From NCBI GenBank assembly GCA_901538445.1, contig LR594584.1, forward strand, positions 62,001 through 126,000: a stretch of DNA of 64,000 bases, written 5' to 3'. Positions 8,707-17,365 of the stretch are shown piece after piece (the stretch's first letter is position 1; every line of letters begins with the position of its first letter). The notes beneath the pieces were generated by a model, which saw nothing but the letters and a program-made list of their open reading frames with translations, did not search any database and had not been told where the DNA came from. The translations under genes and the position numbers were made by a program. Origin of the DNA: Gemmataceae bacterium (GTDB taxonomy: Bacteria > Planctomycetota > Planctomycetia > Gemmatales > Gemmataceae).

Positions 8707-8730
8707 AACCGGAGGCCGACGCCTCCGGTT
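8707..8730 (-). terminator. Intrinsic terminator of the DUF1501 gene
   Basis: A perfect 10-bp stem (AACCGGAGGC / GCCTCCGGTT) with a CGAC loop. Read on the minus strand it is followed by TTTTTCGT, the classic hairpin plus T-run, about 50 bases past the DUF1501 stop at 8779. It separates that gene from the downstream HVRGCW gene run. Confidence 0.75.
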
Positions 8731-8743
8731 CGCAGGGTTGAGA

Positions 8744-8774
8744 ACTCCGGTCGCTGACGCTCCCGGCTCGCCAA
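8744..8774. repeat. Half copy of a dispersed palindromic repeat
   Basis: The segment CTCCGGTCGCTGACGCTCCC followed by GGCTCGCC matches one arm of the 28-bp palindrome at 25328-25395 with a single difference. It lies just past the DUF1501 stop codon, as the full copy lies just past its flanking genes. This shows that the sequence is dispersed and prefers gene ends. Confidence 0.65.
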
Positions 8775-8778
8775 GAGA

Positions 8779-10068
8779 TCAGAGCAGTTCGGTGACGGGC
8801 TCGCGGTCGTCGAGGATGTACATCGGCCGGCCGGAGCCGTTCGGGAACGTGTAGCTCGCGTCAATGCCCATAGCCTGGTAGACGGTGCTGAGCAGGTGCG
8901 GCACCTTGTAGGGGCGGTCCTTCGGGTACTCGCCGCGGGCCGAGCTGGCCCCGATCGCCTGGCCCATCTTCAGCCCACCGCCGGCGACCAGCGCCGACAT
9001 CACCGGCGACCAGTGGTCGCGGCCCGCGTTCTGGTTGTTGATCTTCGGGGTGCGGCCGAACTCGCCCCACACCACGGTCACCACGTCGTCGGCCATGCCG
9101 CGGTCGTGCAGGTCTTCGATCAGGCTCGCGATGCCGCGGTCGAGCTGCGGGAGCTGCGTGCGGAGTTGCTTGAAGTTCGACTCGTGCGTGTCCCACCCGC
9201 CGAAGCTGAGCGTGACGCACCCGACGCCCGCCTCGACGAGCCGCCGGGCGGTGAGGAACTGCTCGACGCCCTTGTACCGGTCGCGGGTCTTTGGGTCCTC
9301 GTTCTTCAGATCGAGCGCCTTGCGGACGGTGCCCGAGGCGATCATGTCGAACGCGCGGCCGGCGAACGTGTCCATGCCCTTCATGGTGCCGCTGGCGTCG
9401 ATGTCGCGTCGGATCGTGTCGAACTGGCCGAGCAGGTTCTTCCGGTCGTCCATCCGATCGACCTTGATGCCGTTGGCAAGGCGGAGGTTCTCGATGCCGG
9501 GGCCACTCGGGCTGAACGGCCGGTGCGACACGCCGAGGAACCCGGGCTCGGTGCCGGGGCTGCCGCCGCCGCGGAGGCTCACGAACGGGGGCACGTCGTT
9601 CGCGCCGCCGCTCCGGAGCTTCGACACCACGGACCCGAAGCACGGGTGCCCCTGGGTGCGGTTCACGTTCTCGCTGAACCCGGTGCTCACGAGCGAGTCG
9701 GAGTGCTCATCGGTGCTCACGAGGGAGCGGACCACGGAGAGCTTGTCCCACATGCGGGCCTGGAGCGGCATGTGCTCGCAGATCTGGACCCCGGGCACGT
9801 TGGTCTGGATCGGCCGGAACTCGCCGCGGAACTCCACCGGCGCTTCGGGCTTCATGTCGTACATGTCGATGTGCGACGGGCCGCCCGGCAGGTAGATCAT
9901 GATCGCCGCCTTGTTCGACGAGGACGGCTTGGTGGTCGGGTCCTGGCCGGCCCGCGCGCGGAGAACGTCGGCGAGGGTGACGCCGGCCCCGAGCGCGCCG
10001 ATCTTCATGAAGTTGCGGCGGGACACGCCGTCGCAGTACCGTTGCTTGTCGCCGAGAATGGTGAGCAT
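8779..10068 (-). CDS. DUF1501 family Tat-exported protein
   Basis: 429 residues. A strong Tat signal is present (VSRRNFMKIGALGAGVTLADVL, residues about 15-37), so it is predicted to be exported folded. Conserved DUF1501 blocks follow: IMIYLPGGPSHIDMYDMKPEAP, HMPLQARMWDKLSVVRSL, LSFGGWDTHESNF and VVWGEFGRTPKINNQNAGRDHW. Such proteins usually pair with DUF1549/DUF1553 cytochrome-like proteins; none is adjacent here, so this is a solo copy. Start at 10068 (MLTILGDKQRYCDG). The 8707-8730 hairpin closes the transcript. Confidence 0.9.
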   Translation of the reverse strand: MLTILGDKQRYCDGVSRRNFMKIGALGAGVTLADVLRARAGQDPTTKPSSSNKAAIMIYLPGGPSHIDMYDMKPEAPVEFRGEFRPIQTNVPGVQICEHMPLQARMWDKLSVVRSLVSTDEHSDSLVSTGFSENVNRTQGHPCFGSVVSKLRSGGANDVPPFVSLRGGGSPGTEPGFLGVSHRPFSPSGPGIENLRLANGIKVDRMDDRKNLLGQFDTIRRDIDASGTMKGMDTFAGRAFDMIASGTVRKALDLKNEDPKTRDRYKGVEQFLTARRLVEAGVGCVTLSFGGWDTHESNFKQLRTQLPQLDRGIASLIEDLHDRGMADDVVTVVWGEFGRTPKINNQNAGRDHWSPVMSALVAGGGLKMGQAIGASSARGEYPKDRPYKVPHLLSTVYQAMGIDASYTFPNGSGRPMYILDDREPVTELL

Positions 10069-10321
10069 GGACGGGCTCCGTTGCGGAGTGGGGCGGGTGG
10101 GAACCGAGGCAGGTGTGTGAAGGCGGGCAGCGTCCGGCAGGATCAACTGACCAGATATTAGCCGCGCCTAACGGGCGTCGCAACCGGAAAGTTGGGAAAC
10201 CCGAACCGTGCGGCAAGCGGCCGACGGGCCGGCCGTTCCTGCGCCCGCGCACACGGGCCGCGCGAGATTCGGTAAACTGGTGGGAAGGCTCCCGCACCGC
10301 GCACGACACGAGAGGTGGCTC

Positions 10322-11353
10322 TTGTCCGCGACCGACAAATTCACCGAGTACCTGAACCAGTTCGCCGTGGACCGCACGGGGATGCTCGACCAACTCCGCC
10401 GCGTCGTCGTGGGTCAGGGCGAGGTCATCGAACAGGTGCTGGCGGCGATCTTCACCCGCGGGCACTGTTTGCTGGTCGGCGTGCCGGGGCTGGCGAAGAC
10501 GCTCATGGTCAGTTCCGTGGCGCAGATCCTCAACGTCGCGTTCAAGCGGGTCCAGTTCACCCCGGACCTGATGCCGTCGGACATCACCGGCACGACGATC
10601 CTCGACGAGACGGCCGACGGCAAGCGCGAGTTCCGGTTCGTCCGCGGGCCGATCTTCGCGAACATCGTGCTGGCCGACGAGATCAACCGCACGCCCCCCA
10701 AGACCCAAGCGGCGCTCCTCGAAGCGATGCAGGAGCGGCAGGTCACGGCCGGGGCCGAGACGATGAAGCTCCCGGAGCCGTTCTTCGTCATCGCCACTCA
10801 GAACCCGATCGAGCAGGAAGGCACGTACCCGCTCCCCGAAGCGCAGCTCGACCGGTTCATGTTCAACATCAAGGTGGACTACCCGACCCTGGAGGACGAG
10901 CAACTGATCGTCTCGATGAGCACCCGTGGCGAGAAGCCGGACCTCACGAAGGTGCTGAGCGCCGAGCGGATCGTGTCGTGGCAGAAGCTGGTGAAGAAGA
11001 TCGAGGTGCCGAAGTTCGTCAACGACTTCATCGTGAAACTCGTCCGGGCCACCCGCCCGAAGGACCCGTCGGCCCCGGACGTCATCAAGCGGCTGGTGGA
11101 CTGGGGCGCGGGGCCGCGGGCCGGCATCTTCCTGGCGCAGGCAGGGCAGGCGTTCGCCGCGATGGACGGCCGCCCGAGCGTGGCCATCGACGATATCAAG
11201 AAGGCGGCGATCCCCGTCCTGCGGCACCGCGTCAGCGCCAACTTCCAGGCGCAGGCCGAGGGCAAGAGCAGCGACGACATCGTGACCGAGTTGCTCAAGA
11301 TCGTGAGCGAACCGGAACCGAAGAAGTACGCCGACAGGAGTCGCAAGTCGTAA
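10322..11353 (+). CDS. MoxR-family AAA+ ATPase
   Basis: 343 residues. MoxR ATPases act as chaperones for maturation of partner complexes and usually neighbour DUF58 and von Willebrand A proteins. Walker A is GVPGLAKT (53-60), Walker B IVLADEINR, with the sensor block FFVIATQNPIEQEGTYPLPEAQLDRF and a C-terminal lid domain (APDVIKRLVDWGAGPRAG). I place the start at a TTG (10322), preceded by GAGAGGTGG with suitable spacing; upstream in-frame sequence (ATG 10208) is Pro/Arg-rich and unlike the family. A DUF58 protein follows after one small gene. Confidence 0.93.
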   Translation: MSATDKFTEYLNQFAVDRTGMLDQLRRVVVGQGEVIEQVLAAIFTRGHCLLVGVPGLAKTLMVSSVAQILNVAFKRVQFTPDLMPSDITGTTILDETADGKREFRFVRGPIFANIVLADEINRTPPKTQAALLEAMQERQVTAGAETMKLPEPFFVIATQNPIEQEGTYPLPEAQLDRFMFNIKVDYPTLEDEQLIVSMSTRGEKPDLTKVLSAERIVSWQKLVKKIEVPKFVNDFIVKLVRATRPKDPSAPDVIKRLVDWGAGPRAGIFLAQAGQAFAAMDGRPSVAIDDIKKAAIPVLRHRVSANFQAQAEGKSSDDIVTELLKIVSEPEPKKYADRSRKS

Positions 11354-11431
11354 GGTCATCAAGTTGCAAGTCGGATAATGAGCGTCGCTCGGACCTGACA
11401 ACTTAACGACCTGATGACCTGGGACTCAGCC

Positions 11432-11872
11432 ATGTGGTACCGCGTGTTCGGTCGGTCGGAATCGGAACCGCCGCTCGCGGCGCTCGCGGAGCACCTGCAC
11501 GCAGCGGGGCTCCCGGTCGAACCGCACTTCAAGGGCGACGACCTCGGGTGGACGTCCGGTGAGTTGCGCGTCCCCGGCGGCGCGGCCGTAAAAGTCGAGC
11601 GCTACCTGACCGACGCCGACGACCTCCGCGACGACCTGAACGCCTACGCGGCGGAGGTAGAGACGCGCGACAGTCCGCACAGTGGCGCGCTGATGCAGCA
11701 CGCGATCCAGACGAAGCAGCTCGTCACGCTGGAGCCACCGGCCGACGCCGACCTCGATTCGCTGCTGGTCGCGGCGTGCAAGTTCCTCGCGGCCGCTACC
11801 GACGGCGTCTACCAGATCGACGGCCGGGGGTGGTTCTCGGGGGCGGGCATGCTGTTGATTTCTGAACAATGA
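11432..11872 (+). CDS. Conserved hypothetical protein between moxR and DUF58
   Basis: 146 residues, opening MWYRVFGRSESEPPLAALAEHLHAA with a mixed alpha/beta pattern (LPVEPHFKGDDLGWTSGELR, VKVERYLTDADDLRDDLNAY). No signal peptide or membrane span. It ends FSGAGMLLISEQ. An in-frame ATG at 11414 would add six residues; neither start has a strong Shine-Dalgarno. The position inside a MoxR/DUF58 pair suggests co-expression. I do not recognise the family. Confidence 0.6.
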   Translation: MWYRVFGRSESEPPLAALAEHLHAAGLPVEPHFKGDDLGWTSGELRVPGGAAVKVERYLTDADDLRDDLNAYAAEVETRDSPHSGALMQHAIQTKQLVTLEPPADADLDSLLVAACKFLAAATDGVYQIDGRGWFSGAGMLLISEQ

Positions 11873-11877
11873 GGAGG

Positions 11878-11986
11878 GTGTTTAGTGTTTAGTGTTTAGT
11901 GTTTAGTGTTCACCGCTCACCGGAAAGGTGACTGACAGTCCAAACTGAGCGAACAACTAAACACTAAACACTAAACACTAAACACT
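11878..11986. repeat. Long hairpin built of TTTAGTG heptamers
   Basis: Four exact tandem copies of TTTAGTG at 11881-11908 face the complementary tandem repeat (CACTAAA) at about 11957-11986, giving a roughly 29-bp stem around a 50-base spacer. It fills the whole gap between the hypothetical gene and the DUF58 start at 11994 and leaves no Shine-Dalgarno for the latter. It may be an attenuating or RNA-processing structure, or a mobile repeat; the sequence alone does not decide. Confidence 0.85.
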
Positions 11987-11993
11987 TCATGAA

Positions 11994-12968
11994 ATGACCG
12001 CCGAAAAGTACCTCCGGCCCGAAGTGATCCGCCAGGTCGCGCGGCTCGACCTGCGGGCCAAGTTCATCGTCGAGGGGTTCCTGACCGGGCTCCACAGCAG
12101 CCCGTTCCAGGGGTTCTCCGTCGAGTTCTCCGAGCACCGCAAGTACAACCCCGGCGACGACCTCAAGTCGCTCGACTGGAACGTTTACGCAAAGACCGGG
12201 AAGTACTTCGTCAAGAAGTTCCGGGCCGAGACGAACATGACGGGCCACCTCGTCATGGACCTCTCGAAGTCGATGGACTGGAACGGCCCGGCCGAGGCGC
12301 GGCGGGCCGGCGTGAAGATCGACTGGGCCGCCCTCGGCGCGGCCGACGAGACGCTCACAAAGTTCGACTACGCCGTGTGCCTCGCCGCCGCGCTCGGCTA
12401 CCTCATGATCTACCAGCAGGACCCGGTCGGCCTCGTCGCGTTCGACGAGAAGCTGACCACCGTGATCCCGCCCAAGAGCAAGCGGTCGCAGCTCGGCACC
12501 ATCCTCTCGGTGCTCGCGAACCTCAAGCCGGTCGGCAAGACGAACATCCCGGACAGCCTGTTCCAGCTCGCGTCGATGGTGAAGGGCAAGAGCCTCGTGA
12601 TGCTCTTCACCGACCTGCTGCCGACGACCGACGACTGGAAGGCCGAAGCCGACGCGGTGCTGCGGAGCCTGTACCGGTTGCGGTACGCGGGACACGAGGT
12701 GATCGTGTTCCACGTCCTCGACGTGCTCGAATCGAAGTTCCCGCTCGCCGGGCTGGTGGACTTCCAGGACGTGGAGTCGAGCGACCACAAGGAGATTGAC
12801 GCGCAGGGGATCGCCGAGGACTACCGCACGTTCGTCGCCGAGTTCCGCAACTACTACAAGGCCGAGTGCGCCGGCGCGAACGTCGATTACGTCCCGATGG
12901 ACACGAGCGTCGGGTTCGACAAGGCGCTCCTGGACTACCTCATCCTGCGGCAGCGGCGCTTCGGGTGA
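11994..12968 (+). CDS. DUF58 domain protein
   Basis: 324 residues. DUF58 proteins carry a von Willebrand A-like fold and partner MoxR ATPases. The family marks are the N-terminal PFQGFSVEFSEHRKYNPGDD, SLDWNVYAKTGKYFVKKFRAE, and the MIDAS-like HLVMDLSKSMDW. The C-terminal Rossmann-like part reads SLVMLFTDLLPTTDDWK and YAGHEVIVFHVLDVLE. No transmembrane segment is seen, so it is a soluble form. No ribosome-binding site precedes the ATG because the heptamer hairpin abuts it; translation could rely on coupling or an unusual leader. Confidence 0.9.
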   Translation: MTAEKYLRPEVIRQVARLDLRAKFIVEGFLTGLHSSPFQGFSVEFSEHRKYNPGDDLKSLDWNVYAKTGKYFVKKFRAETNMTGHLVMDLSKSMDWNGPAEARRAGVKIDWAALGAADETLTKFDYAVCLAAALGYLMIYQQDPVGLVAFDEKLTTVIPPKSKRSQLGTILSVLANLKPVGKTNIPDSLFQLASMVKGKSLVMLFTDLLPTTDDWKAEADAVLRSLYRLRYAGHEVIVFHVLDVLESKFPLAGLVDFQDVESSDHKEIDAQGIAEDYRTFVAEFRNYYKAECAGANVDYVPMDTSVGFDKALLDYLILRQRRFG

Positions 12969-13014
12969 GGCGTGCGCGGCCGGTATTCCCTGCGACCACG
13001 GGCGCCCCCGCCCC

Positions 13015-13209
13015 TCAGCGGCCGCTCGAAGGGTCGGCGCGCTGCTCCGCGACCGGCACCACGGTCGGCTCGTCGTCGTGGTCGCCGCGGTGGCACCCGT
13101 GCGCAAAGATCGGCAGCACGCACAGCGCGATCGCACCCAGGAAGAACGCCCGGGTCGGCCGCTGTACCGCCTCCCGGTCCCCGATTTCCGGTCCCCGATC
13201 CCCTGTCAT
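13015..13209 (-). CDS. Small membrane or lipoprotein-like peptide
   Basis: 64 residues with one hydrophobic segment (AFFLGAIALCVLPIFAHGC, about 21-39) that ends in a cysteine loosely resembling a lipobox, then a His/Asp-rich stretch (HRGDHDDEP). Its ATG overlaps the stop of the upstream esterase gene (13206-13209), so coupling is plausible. No homologue is recognised and the frame could be spurious in this GC-rich DNA. Confidence 0.42.
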   Translation of the reverse strand: MTGDRGPEIGDREAVQRPTRAFFLGAIALCVLPIFAHGCHRGDHDDEPTVVPVAEQRADPSSGR

Positions 13210-14120
13210 TTCTTCCCCTTCAGGTGCGTGTCGAGGAACTTGAACGACGCGGCGGCGGCCTTCGCGTACTCGCGGTCGCTCCAGTTCCCGTGCCCGCCGA
13301 ACTGCACCGTGTGCATCTCGACCGGCACCCCGGCGTCGGTCAGCGCCTTGAGCAGCGCCTCGGAGTGCTTGATCGGCACGATCAGGTCGATGGTCCCGTG
13401 GAAGATGAGCGTCGGCGGCGCGTTCTTGGTGACGTAGGTGAGCGGGGACGCCTTCTTGTACACGGCCTCGTCTGTCTTCACCTCATTGCCGAACACCGGG
13501 GCAAGGTACCCGTCCACAACGCCGGGACTGTTGGCGTACAGGCTCAGGTCGGTCGGACCGAAGAAGTCCACCACGCACTGCACCTGCCCGCTCTGGTCGA
13601 GGTTGTCGCCCACGTCGAACCCGACCGACTTGTCACACATCCCGCACAGGAGCGACAGGTGCCCGCCGGCCGAGAACCCGACCGCCCCGAACTTCTCCGG
13701 GTCGATCTTGTAGTCCTTCGCGTGCGCCCGCAGGAACCGCACGGCGCTCCGCGAGTCCTCGATCATCCCGGGGAACTTGGTCTTCGGGGCGAGGCGGTAG
13801 CTAATCGCGGCGGCGACGTACCCTTTCTCGGCGGCCTGCTCGATCCAGCTCGGGGTCTTCTTGCCGTCGCGCTCGCGGCCGACCGAGAACTCGCCGCGGC
13901 TCCCGCCCTGCCACGCGCCGCCGTGGATCATGACCAGGCACGGGAACGGCCCGTCGCCCGGGGGCACGGCGATGTCGAGGTACAGCTTCTCGTCGCCGAC
14001 CTTGGCGTAGGCGATGGTGCGGGTCACCTTCACGCCGCCCTCGGGCTCAGCAGCGCGAGCAGCGACCGCCGGCGCGACAGCGAGGACGAGTGCGAGCAGG
14101 ACACGGGCGGGTGCGGTCAT
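13206..14120 (-). CDS. Secreted alpha/beta-hydrolase esterase
   Basis: 304 residues with a signal peptide (MTAPARVLLALVLAVAPAVAARA). The hydrolase core has the oxyanion motif HGGAW (66-70), nucleophile Ser150 in GFSAGG, acid Asp245 (HGTIDLIVP) and His277 (GGHGNW), a complete triad. It resembles the BD-FAE/esterase-lipase group that deacetylates or de-esterifies carbohydrates; the substrate is unknown. GGAGG precedes the start at 14120, which was chosen over an upstream ATG at 14252 because it begins at the signal peptide. It diverges from the vWA lipoprotein gene. Confidence 0.88.
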   Translation of the reverse strand: MTAPARVLLALVLAVAPAVAARAAEPEGGVKVTRTIAYAKVGDEKLYLDIAVPPGDGPFPCLVMIHGGAWQGGSRGEFSVGRERDGKKTPSWIEQAAEKGYVAAAISYRLAPKTKFPGMIEDSRSAVRFLRAHAKDYKIDPEKFGAVGFSAGGHLSLLCGMCDKSVGFDVGDNLDQSGQVQCVVDFFGPTDLSLYANSPGVVDGYLAPVFGNEVKTDEAVYKKASPLTYVTKNAPPTLIFHGTIDLIVPIKHSEALLKALTDAGVPVEMHTVQFGGHGNWSDREYAKAAAASFKFLDTHLKGKK

Positions 14121-14245
14121 CGGGGCCTCCTGGCGGACGGTACGTGCCATTGTAAGCACACCGCCGGGGAATAAAGTCGCACGCCGCGGCTCATCTTTCC
14201 AGAACAAGTCGCTGCGGATCACCACCCTCACATCCCGAGGCCGGT

Positions 14246-15817
14246 ATGTCACGTTTCGTGGCCTGCGTCCCCCTTTTCGGCTTGTTGATGCTCACGACCG
14301 GGTGCGGGTGCGGCGGCGCAGGCCGCGTCGGGCACCCCGAGGCTGTCGCCCCGAAGGGCGTCGCCGCGGCCGACCCCACCGGCCCGGACTTGGACCAGGC
14401 GAACGCCGAGGCCTACGGCACGATCGTCGAGAACCCGTTCCGGTCGCCCGCGGTCGCGCCGCTCTCGACGTTCTCGGCCGACGTGAACACCGCGTCGTAC
14501 TCGAACGTGCGGCGGTTCCTCACCCAGGGGCAACTCCCGCCGCGGGACGCCGTGTTCCTCGCGGACCTCGTGAACTACTTCCCGTACCGCTATTCCGAGC
14601 CGGCCGGTGACGACCCGGTGTCGCTGACGCTCGACCTCGCCCCGTGCCCGTGGAAGCCGGCCCACAAGCTCGCCCGCATCGGCGTGAAGGCCCGCTCGCT
14701 CGCCGCCCGCGAACTGCCGCCGCGGAACCTCGTGTTCCTCATCGACACGTCCGGCTCGATGGACGGCGAGACCCGCCTGCCGCTCGTGAAGAAGTCGATC
14801 GAGTTACTCGTCGAGCGACTCGGCGCGAACGACCGCGTCAGCATCGTCACCTACGCCGGCGACGCGGGGCTGAAGCTGCCGCCCACGCCGGGGAACCTGC
14901 ACTCCCGCATCCTCGCCGCGGTGCGCTCGCTCCAGGCCGGCGGCGGCACGAACGGCTCGGGCGGCATTCAACTGGCCTACGAGACGGCCCGCCGCGCCTT
15001 CATCGAGGGCGGCGCGAACCGCATCATCCTCTGCACCGACGGCGACTTCAACCTGGGCCAGACGAGCGAGAGCGAACTGGTGCAGCTGGTCGAGAAGGAG
15101 CGGGCGAGCCGCGTGTTCCTCACGGTGCTCGGGTACGGCATGGGGAACCTGAAGAACAGCAACCTGGAGAAGCTCGCGACCCACGGGAACGGGCAGTACG
15201 CCTACATCGACACCATCGACGAGGCCCGCAAGGTGTTCGTCGAGGAGGGCGGCGCGCTCGTGTGCGTCGCGAAGGACGTGAAGTTCCAGGTCGAGTTCAA
15301 CCCGGCGAAGGTCGGCGCGTACCGGCTCCTCGGGTACGAGAACCGCATTCTGAGGTCCGAGGACTTCAAGAACGACGCGAAGGACGCGGGCGACATCGGC
15401 AGCGGGCACACGGTCACGGCGCTGTACGAGATCGTCCCCATCGGCGTGAAGCTCGACCTGCCGGGCGTGGACCCGCTGAAGTACCAGACGCCGGCCCCAC
15501 CCGCGAACGCCTCGACCGAGTGGCTCACGGTGAAGGTGCGGTACAAGGAGCCCGACGGCGACGCGAGCAAGGAGCTGGCGAAGGCGCTGGCGGCGGACGC
15601 GGAGAAGCCGATGGGCGAGGACTTCGCGTTCGCGGCCGCGGTCGCCGAGTTCGGGCTGGTGCTCCGCGACTCGCCGTACAAGGGCCGGGCCAGCCTCGCG
15701 GACGTGCTCGACCGGGCTAGCGCCGGGTTCCGGCACGACCCGAACGGCCACCGCACCGAGTTCCTCGACCTGGTCCGCGTCGCCAACGGCCTGAAGGAGC
15801 GGGCGGCGAAGGAGTAG
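14246..15817 (+). CDS. von Willebrand A lipoprotein, YfbK-like
   Basis: 523 residues. A type II signal peptide ends at a lipobox (LTTGC, Cys20), so it is membrane-anchored outside the cytoplasm. An N-terminal vWF-type region (ENPFRSPAVAPLSTFSADVNTASYSNVRRFL) precedes a vWA domain with the MIDAS metal site (LIDTSGSMDG, TNGSGG, CTDGDFN). The C-terminus (VKVRYKEPDGD..., EDFAFAAAVAEFGLVLRDS) matches the DUF3520 end of YfbK-like proteins. Such proteins are presumed to mediate protein contacts at the envelope. Confidence 0.9.
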   Translation: MSRFVACVPLFGLLMLTTGCGCGGAGRVGHPEAVAPKGVAAADPTGPDLDQANAEAYGTIVENPFRSPAVAPLSTFSADVNTASYSNVRRFLTQGQLPPRDAVFLADLVNYFPYRYSEPAGDDPVSLTLDLAPCPWKPAHKLARIGVKARSLAARELPPRNLVFLIDTSGSMDGETRLPLVKKSIELLVERLGANDRVSIVTYAGDAGLKLPPTPGNLHSRILAAVRSLQAGGGTNGSGGIQLAYETARRAFIEGGANRIILCTDGDFNLGQTSESELVQLVEKERASRVFLTVLGYGMGNLKNSNLEKLATHGNGQYAYIDTIDEARKVFVEEGGALVCVAKDVKFQVEFNPAKVGAYRLLGYENRILRSEDFKNDAKDAGDIGSGHTVTALYEIVPIGVKLDLPGVDPLKYQTPAPPANASTEWLTVKVRYKEPDGDASKELAKALAADAEKPMGEDFAFAAAVAEFGLVLRDSPYKGRASLADVLDRASAGFRHDPNGHRTEFLDLVRVANGLKERAAKE

Positions 15818-16589
15818 GTGGTGCCTGGGGGTGTGGCTGTGGATGTGGGCAGTCTTGGCGAGCGGGGGACGTGATACCGGGTCGCGTGGATCCGTTGCTT
15901 TTCGAGCCGGTTGAGAGGACGTGCTCGCGCCTGGCCTTCGCACCGGACGGCAGCAGTGACGACTGGCGGCGGTTCGGTTACGGTTGCGTCCGGGGGGTGG
16001 GAAATGGTTCTGGCGGAAACGGGGGGTGGGGTCTCCAGAACCAACGCAAACTCTCCAGAAAGACGCGAAACTCTCCAGAATCAACGGAAACTCTCCAGAA
16101 CCACGCCCAACTCTCCAGAACCAAACCGGGGCTCGCCAGAAGAGAGGCTCCCTCAACCCCCAACCCGATCGTACCGCCCGGCGCGGGGCAACACCATGTC
16201 GGATGCTGCGCCGGCAGGGCCGTTGGGTTCTGGGTCGTGGGTGCGGTAGGCGAGTCGCGCCCGGCGCAACGACGTCGCGCCCGGTGTCACTCGCGGAGCG
16301 AGTGACCGACCCTCCCGAGAACTACACGGCCCCGACCGGGCAGGGTGCCGGTGTGCAGGGGGCTTTGGTCACGTGCGGGACGCGATACCAGATCCCGTGG
16401 GTCACCACGGAACGCAACTGATCGACGAGATTCGGGATGAGTCCCCCGGTAGAACCGCCCGTCTCGTTCACCGGGGACTCACGTTCCCCGCTCGCCACGA
16501 TCCTACGGCACACCCGGCACTCGGCCCACAACTCGCGGACACTCCCGCTGCCGTTCCGTTGAATGACTCTTTCTCAACGGAGCGGCGCT
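15818..16589. other. Non-coding gap with a 20-bp repeat array
   Basis: No convincing gene is visible between the vWA lipoprotein and surE. Open frames here are short, biased in composition and lack family motifs. The only ordered structure is the 20-bp-periodic array at 16031-16130, listed separately. Confidence 0.6.
16031..16130. repeat. Five-unit tandem array, 20-bp period
   Basis: Five consecutive 20-base units share the core CTCTCCAGAA (the first unit has GTCTCCAGAA) followed by ten variable bases often ending in AA. A degenerate sixth core (GCTCGCCAGA) follows. The period is exact and is not a multiple of three, so a coding origin is unlikely. Confidence 0.85.
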
Positions 16590-17360
16590 ATGCGGATCCT
16601 GCTCACCAACGACGACGGTATCTACGCCCCCGGCCTGCGGGCGCTGCGGCACGAACTCCAGAAGCTCGGGACGGTCACGGTGGTCGCCCCGGCCACTGAG
16701 CAGAGCGCCGCCGGGCACTCGGTCACGCTCCTCAACCCGCTGCTGGTGAGCGAGGTGTACGAGGACGACGGCAAGACGCCGATCGGTTGGGCCGTCGAGG
16801 GCCGCCCGGCCGACTGCGTGAAGCTCGCGCTCCTGGAACTTCTCCCCGAGCAGCCGGACGTGATCGTGAGCGGGATGAACGCCGGGAGCAACGCGGGCAT
16901 CAACGTGCTGTACTCGGGCACCGTGGCGGCCGCGATCGAGGGCGCGTTCTACCGGCACACCGCGATCGCCGTGTCGCTCGAGTACGACAAGAAGATCTAC
17001 GACTTCCCCACCGCGGCCGGGTACGCGCGGCGGGTGGTCGAGCAGATCCTCGCGACGAAGCCGGCCGCCGGGAGCCTGTTCAACGTGAACATCCCGGTGC
17101 TGGAGCGCGGCCCGATCAAGGGCGTCAAGGTGGTGCCCCAGAACGTGTCGCCGTACACGGAGAAGTTCGACCGCCGGGTGAACCCGCGGGGCCGCACGTA
17201 CTTCTGGGCCGGGCCGGACTTCCTGTGCCCCGACCCGCGGCCCGGCACCGACGTCGAGGCGCTCGCCGACAGCTACATCACCGTGACACCGCTCAAGTTC
17301 GACTTGACCGATCACGCGCGCCTCGCCGAGTTGCAGAAGCAGGAGTGGAAACTGGGGTGA
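16590..17360 (+). CDS. surE: 5'-nucleotidase SurE
   Basis: 256 residues. SurE is a cytoplasmic metal-dependent nucleoside-5'-monophosphate phosphatase linked to stationary-phase survival. It opens with the metal-binding MRILLTNDDGIYAPGL and contains the family signature SGMNAGSNAGINVLYSGTVAAA. The C-terminal region (DRRVNPRGRTYFWAGPDFL, DSYITVTPLKFDLTDH) is also typical. The start at 16590 puts the NDDG motif at its usual place; an in-frame ATG nine codons upstream is less likely. A small membrane protein follows after 5 bases. Confidence 0.95.
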   Translation: MRILLTNDDGIYAPGLRALRHELQKLGTVTVVAPATEQSAAGHSVTLLNPLLVSEVYEDDGKTPIGWAVEGRPADCVKLALLELLPEQPDVIVSGMNAGSNAGINVLYSGTVAAAIEGAFYRHTAIAVSLEYDKKIYDFPTAAGYARRVVEQILATKPAAGSLFNVNIPVLERGPIKGVKVVPQNVSPYTEKFDRRVNPRGRTYFWAGPDFLCPDPRPGTDVEALADSYITVTPLKFDLTDHARLAELQKQEWKLG

Positions 17361-17365
17361 CGCTC

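Noticed and set aside
11878-11986. Ordinary intrinsic terminator
   Set aside because: The stem is far longer than needed, the loop is about 50 bases and no T tract follows; the repeat units are heptamers in tandem.
16031-16130. CRISPR array
   Set aside because: The unit is 20 bp with a 10-bp core and 10-bp variable part, far shorter than CRISPR repeats and spacers, and no cas gene is present.
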